Below are positions 61,180 through 64,000 of a stretch of 64,000 bases of DNA, piece by piece. A model generated the notes under the pieces. It saw nothing but the letters and a program-made list of their open reading frames with translations. It was not told where the DNA came from and did not search any database. Source of the stretch: Candidatus Sulfopaludibacter sp. SbA3. GTDB taxonomy: Bacteria > Pseudomonadota > Alphaproteobacteria > Caulobacterales > Hyphomonadaceae. Position 1 is the stretch's first letter. Each line of letters starts with the position of its first letter. The translations under genes were made by a program, and so were the position numbers. The DNA lies in contig CAMDAC010000003.1 in assembly GCA_945888325.1 (NCBI GenBank), forward strand, positions 1 to 64,000, given 5' to 3'.

Positions 61180-62622
61180 ATGAAATCAGCTTTCAAGACA
61201 GCACTTCTGGCAGGCGGGATCGCCCTTCTCGCCGCTTGCGGCAGCGAGACCGTCACAGGCCCTGGCGGCGCGGAAGGCAGCGCTGCTGCCTCCGGTGACG
61301 CGGCAATTGCCTCCGTCGCCGGCATGCCCGAGGGCCCGCTGCGGGTGGCCGACGCCGATCTCGTGACCCTGTACAAGCAGCTGCACGCGGCGCCGGAACT
61401 CTCCTTCAAGGAATCGGCCACGTCCGCCCTCCTCGCGGCGGAACTCAAGTCGCTCGGCTTCACCGTCACCGAAGGCCTCGGTGACGCCTGGGTGAAGGAA
61501 AAGTCGATGCGCGACCATGGCGAAGTACGCCCCGGTGTCGGTGGCTACGGCGTCGTTGGCGTGTTCGAGAACGGTGACGGCCCGGTCGTCCTGGTCCGCG
61601 CCGACATGGACGCGCTTCCCGTTCCCGAGAACACCAATTTTGCCTTCGCTTCCAAGGTTGTTGCTGAAACCTGGACCGGCGTCGAAAGCCCCGTCATGCA
61701 CGCCTGCGGCCATGATGTGCACATGACCGTCTGGGTCGGCACCGCTCGCCGCCTGATCGCCGAGAAGGACAAGTGGAAGGGCACGCTGGTGATGATTGCT
61801 CAGCCTGCGGAGGAAATCGGCCTCGGCGCGCAGGCGATGCTTGCCGAAGGGCTTTACTCGAAATTCCCGCAGCCGGACTACAACATCGCCCTGCACGTCT
61901 CTGCCGGTGCGCCGGCCGGGACCGTGTCCTATTCCTCCGGCTTCGCGCTCGCCAACGTCGACAGCGTCGACATCAAGGTAAAGGGCGTCGGCGGCCATGG
62001 CGCCTATCCGCAAACGACCGTCGATCCGATCCTGATCGCGAGCCATATCGTCGTCGCGCTGCAGAGCCTCGTGTCGCGCAATACCAATCCGCTGGATTCC
62101 GCTGTGGTCACGGTCGGCTCGATCAAGGCCGGCGCCAAGCACAATATCATTCCGGACGAGGCCGAACTGCTGATCACCGTGCGCTCCTACGAAGACAAGA
62201 CGCGCCAGATGCTGCTCGACGGCATCAAGCGCATCGCCGAGGGACAGGCCGCCGCCTTCGGCGCGCCTCCGCCAGAAGTTACCATCGAGAGCGACTACAC
62301 GCCCGCCACCTATAACGATCCGGACCTGACCGCCCGCGCCATGAAAGCGGTGTCGAAGGAACTCGGCGAAGCCAACGTACGTGCCGTCCCGCCGGTCATG
62401 GGCGGCGAGGATTTCAGCCAGTTCGCCCGAACCGACGAGAAGATCCCCGGCGTGATCTTCTGGCTCGGCGTCGTCGAGCCGGAACGCTACGCGGCCTCGC
62501 AAACCGACGGCATGCCGCTCCCCTCGCTCCACTCCGCCCTGTTCGCCCCCGACTACGACCCCGCCATCGCGACCGGCGTCGACGCGATGACCAGCGCAGT
62601 GGTGGAACTGTTCAAGGACTGA
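61180..62622 (+). CDS. M20 family amidohydrolase/carboxypeptidase lipoprotein
   Basis: This 480-residue metallohydrolase has a lipoprotein signal (LLAGGIALLAAC). Metal ligands are in VLVRADMDALPV, MHACGHDVHMTVWVG and AQPAEEIGLGAQAML, with the dimerisation-domain histidine in VGGHGAYPQTTVDPI and the last ligand region near SLHSALFAPDYD. It hydrolyses N-acyl amino acids or peptides in the periplasm. ATG 61180 is preferred over 61162. Confidence 0.9.
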   Translation: MKSAFKTALLAGGIALLAACGSETVTGPGGAEGSAAASGDAAIASVAGMPEGPLRVADADLVTLYKQLHAAPELSFKESATSALLAAELKSLGFTVTEGLGDAWVKEKSMRDHGEVRPGVGGYGVVGVFENGDGPVVLVRADMDALPVPENTNFAFASKVVAETWTGVESPVMHACGHDVHMTVWVGTARRLIAEKDKWKGTLVMIAQPAEEIGLGAQAMLAEGLYSKFPQPDYNIALHVSAGAPAGTVSYSSGFALANVDSVDIKVKGVGGHGAYPQTTVDPILIASHIVVALQSLVSRNTNPLDSAVVTVGSIKAGAKHNIIPDEAELLITVRSYEDKTRQMLLDGIKRIAEGQAAAFGAPPPEVTIESDYTPATYNDPDLTARAMKAVSKELGEANVRAVPPVMGGEDFSQFARTDEKIPGVIFWLGVVEPERYAASQTDGMPLPSLHSALFAPDYDPAIATGVDAMTSAVVELFKD

Positions 62623-62665
62623 GTCTGAAGCACTTTCTTCCTTGAATCCGGGGATTGTCGAGAGA

Positions 62666-62855
62666 TCCGCGGGCGGAGGTGTTGCGCAAGGTTCGGGGGC
62701 GGATGGCGTAACAGCTTGACGGGGATGGGCTGTATTTTTCCAGAGCCGCGTTTCTTGTAGGCGCAAGTCCCCCCGCTGGGCTCACAGGTGGCCTCGTCCT
62801 GTTGCAGGCTTTGTATTCTCCGTGTCGATTCTCTCATTGATTCTCACTTTTTATC
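62666..62855 (+). repeat. Dispersed intergenic repeat, copy C
   Basis: Aligned with copy B from TCCGCGGGCGGAGGTGTTGC, through CAGCTTGACGGGGATGGGCT, TCTTGTAGGCGCAAGTCC, to the tail TCTCATTGATTCTCACTTTT TATC. The palindromic head seen in A and B is absent. It sits 44 nt after the M20 gene, in a 745-nt gap before nadA. Confidence 0.78.
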
Positions 62856-63028
62856 ACTTGGTATCGATCCGGTATCACCTGGTATCACGTGAGCGTAGTT
62901 GAAGGACGAGCTGGGGCTTGCAGCAGCTCTGTTTGGCCCATCCTTCGACTTTGCTCAGGATGAGCTTGGGTCTGTGTTGCGGGCCAAGCACCCAAGGCTT
63001 TGAAGGGGTGCGAGCCTAGCACGAGCGC
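62856..63028. other. Spacer between repeat copies C and D
   Basis: It contains a direct repeat of TATCAC(T/C)TGGTATC (about 62852-62889) and a short CATCCT/AGGATG inverted pair near 62940-62960 of the kind dispersed in related genomes. No gene is seen. From 63142 to about 63320 I also see no gene or element. Confidence 0.5.
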
Positions 63029-63141
63029 GAGTATAACCCCGGCGGCAGGAGTGTAGCGCAAGTTTTCCGGAGACATCTTCCAGGCGCTTGAGGCCCTTAC
63101 GGATTTTGTTTCGGGAGGGGGCGGGTTTGGTTGCATAGGCC
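63029..63141 (+). repeat. Dispersed intergenic repeat, copy D (degenerate, truncated)
   Basis: GAGTATAACCCCGG, then AGGAGTGTAGCGCAAG, GGATTTTGTTTCGGGAGGGG and TTGCATAGGCC correspond in order to the head and internal blocks of copy B. The pyrimidine-rich tail is missing. It lies in tandem, same orientation, 173 bp after copy C. Confidence 0.6.
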
Positions 63142-63324
63142 GGGGGTCAGCGTTTGCCCGGCCCAATCATGGCCAAAAGGTGGCGGCGCCTTGCCTGTAG
63201 GCGGGTTCTGCGCTAGATTGCCTTTTGCTCAGAGTGCGCAAAAGTAACCTCGCTGTCACGAACGAGCCCTGATTTCCGCGAGCGATCCTGGCTGGCCCTT
63301 GAATTGCGGATCATCAGGCCTAAC

Positions 63325-63345
63325 TTATACTCAAATCGAGCATAA
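63325..63345. promoter_or_regulatory. Putative NAD-biosynthesis operator before nadA
   Basis: TTATACTC-AAATC-GAGCATAA is an 8-bp dyad with one mismatch, 22 nt upstream of nadA. It resembles what I recall of the alphaproteobacterial NadQ motif (CTC-N5-GAG core flanked by TATN/NATA). Confidence 0.5.
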
Positions 63346-63367
63346 CGGCTCGGTGAAGGAGGTTTTC

Positions 63368-64000
63368 ATGGCGCGTCTCATCGACTCCGGTCCCGGCTGC
63401 CCCACCCCCACACCCCTGCGCGGCCGATCCGCCGCTGAAGCGCGCGGACTCGTCTATGATGACGCCGTGAAGGCGGAAACCGACGCGCTGTACCCGCTGG
63501 TCGCCGATTTCGTCACGCCGATGGAATGGCCCGCGGTCGCCCCGCTGGTGGCCGGCATCAACCGCCTGAAGAAGGCGAAGAATGCCGTCATCCTGGCGCA
63601 CAATTACATGACTCCGGACATCTTCAGCCTCGTCGGCGATTTCCGCGGCGACTCGCTGCAGCTCGCCCGCGAAGCGGCGGCCACGGATGCCGCGATCATC
63701 GTGCAGGCCGGCGTGCACTTCATGGCCGAGACGTCGAAGATCCTGGCGCCGGGCAAGACCGTTCTGATCCCGGACACCCGCGCCGGCTGCTCTCTCGCCG
63801 CCTCGATCACGGGCGCCGATGTGCGCCTGATCAAGCAGAAGTTTCCAAACTATCCCATCGTCACCTATGTGAACTGCACCGCCGACGTGAAGGCCGAATG
63901 CCACATCACTTGCACCAGCTCCAACGCGGCGCAGGTGGTCGAGCATATCGCGAAGGCCTGGAACACCGACACGGTGATCCTCGTGCCGGACCAGTACCTG
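63368..64000 (+). CDS. nadA: Quinolinate synthase, 3'-truncated by window
   Basis: The first 211 residues are present, absent from the ORF track because no stop lies inside the window. NadA, a 4Fe-4S enzyme, condenses iminoaspartate with DHAP to quinolinate for NAD synthesis. Signatures: [79 protein letters not shown] and [15 protein letters not shown] lies upstream of ATG 63368. nadB and nadC may follow outside the window. Confidence 0.95.
   Translation, partial: MARLIDSGPGCPTPTPLRGRSAAEARGLVYDDAVKAETDALYPLVADFVTPMEWPAVAPLVAGINRLKKAKNAVILAHNYMTPDIFSLVGDFRGDSLQLAREAAATDAAIIVQAGVHFMAETSKILAPGKTVLIPDTRAGCSLAASITGADVRLIKQKFPNYPIVTYVNCTADVKAECHITCTSSNAAQVVEHIAKAWNTDTVILVPDQYL

Noticed and set aside
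61186-62766. 526-codon minus-strand ORF opposite the M20 gene
   Set aside because: Shadow in the coding part; its N-terminal portion is only repeat copy C.
62850-62890. GGTATC direct repeats as a CRISPR-like array
   Set aside because: Repeats are short, irregular and without uniform spacers; no cas genes occur in the window.

Overview
This is a contiguous, gene-dense, GC-rich chromosomal segment from an alphaproteobacterium. The order Caulobacterales/Maricaulales, and specifically a Hyphomonas-like member of the Hyphomonadaceae, is my inference. It rests on the recA-alaS neighbourhood, alphaproteobacterial conserved-unknown families (DUF2093, TIGR02301, a DUF6614-like protein), LexA boxes of the GTTC-N7-GTTC type, a TTAA-N7-TTAA CtrA-like box and an orphan TonB-dependent receptor. 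I found no rRNA, tRNA, IS element, prophage, plasmid origin or CRISPR array. Nearly all of the very long ORFs lying opposite real genes are GC-driven shadows.

Layout. 1-4.3 kb holds recA and alaS on the minus strand, with an SOS operator upstream of recA. 4.3-19.3 kb is a mosaic of single genes and short operons: TspO, a YcaQ/AlkX-type glycosylase, quinone oxidoreductase, an SOS-boxed VOC protein, enoyl-CoA hydratase, TerC, epoxide hydrolase, SDR, a WYL regulator divergent from a small operon, RNase HII, a flavin monooxygenase with an NTF2-like partner, and a GIY-YIG protein. 19.4-29.9 kb carries the TonB receptor, ttcA, PepSY protein, an apparently leaderless TetR gene with a PhyH dioxygenase, an acyl-CoA dehydrogenase, a TauE/SafE transporter and a LysR regulator. 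29.9-36.6 kb carries a Kef-type antiporter, a DUF2975/HTH pair, two crotonases, and vapBC overlapping tadA. 36.6-50 kb holds rsmD, patatin, an RlmD/RumA-type methyltransferase with a Nudix enzyme, SDR, two tiny acidic secreted proteins, nitronate monooxygenase, kup, an alpha/beta hydrolase, an AraC/GyrI regulator with an MGMT-like gene, corA and a PQQ-type sugar dehydrogenase. 50-64 kb has a 2-hydroxyacid dehydrogenase divergent from a TIGR02301-ggt-udg-phosphotransferase-ADH run, then smpB-dapA, a Slt-type lytic transglycosylase, a dicarboxylate symporter, an M20 amidohydrolase and the start of nadA.

The most unusual structure is a dispersed intergenic element of about 190-215 bp. It has three near-complete copies (21.7, 33.4, 62.7 kb) and one degenerate copy (63.0 kb). 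It carries a conserved palindrome head, a conserved internal block and a conserved pyrimidine-rich tail, and its antisense strand keeps one open peptide frame. Other points worth checking are a VOC gene with an exact SOS box, an MGMT-like gene whose only well-placed start is AUA, a leaderless TetR mRNA, divergent genes whose start codons overlap by 21 bp, a terminator-ended leader or sRNA at 15.8 kb, and several near-perfect operators beside regulators.

All functions are read from motifs and remembered family patterns. No database search was run.
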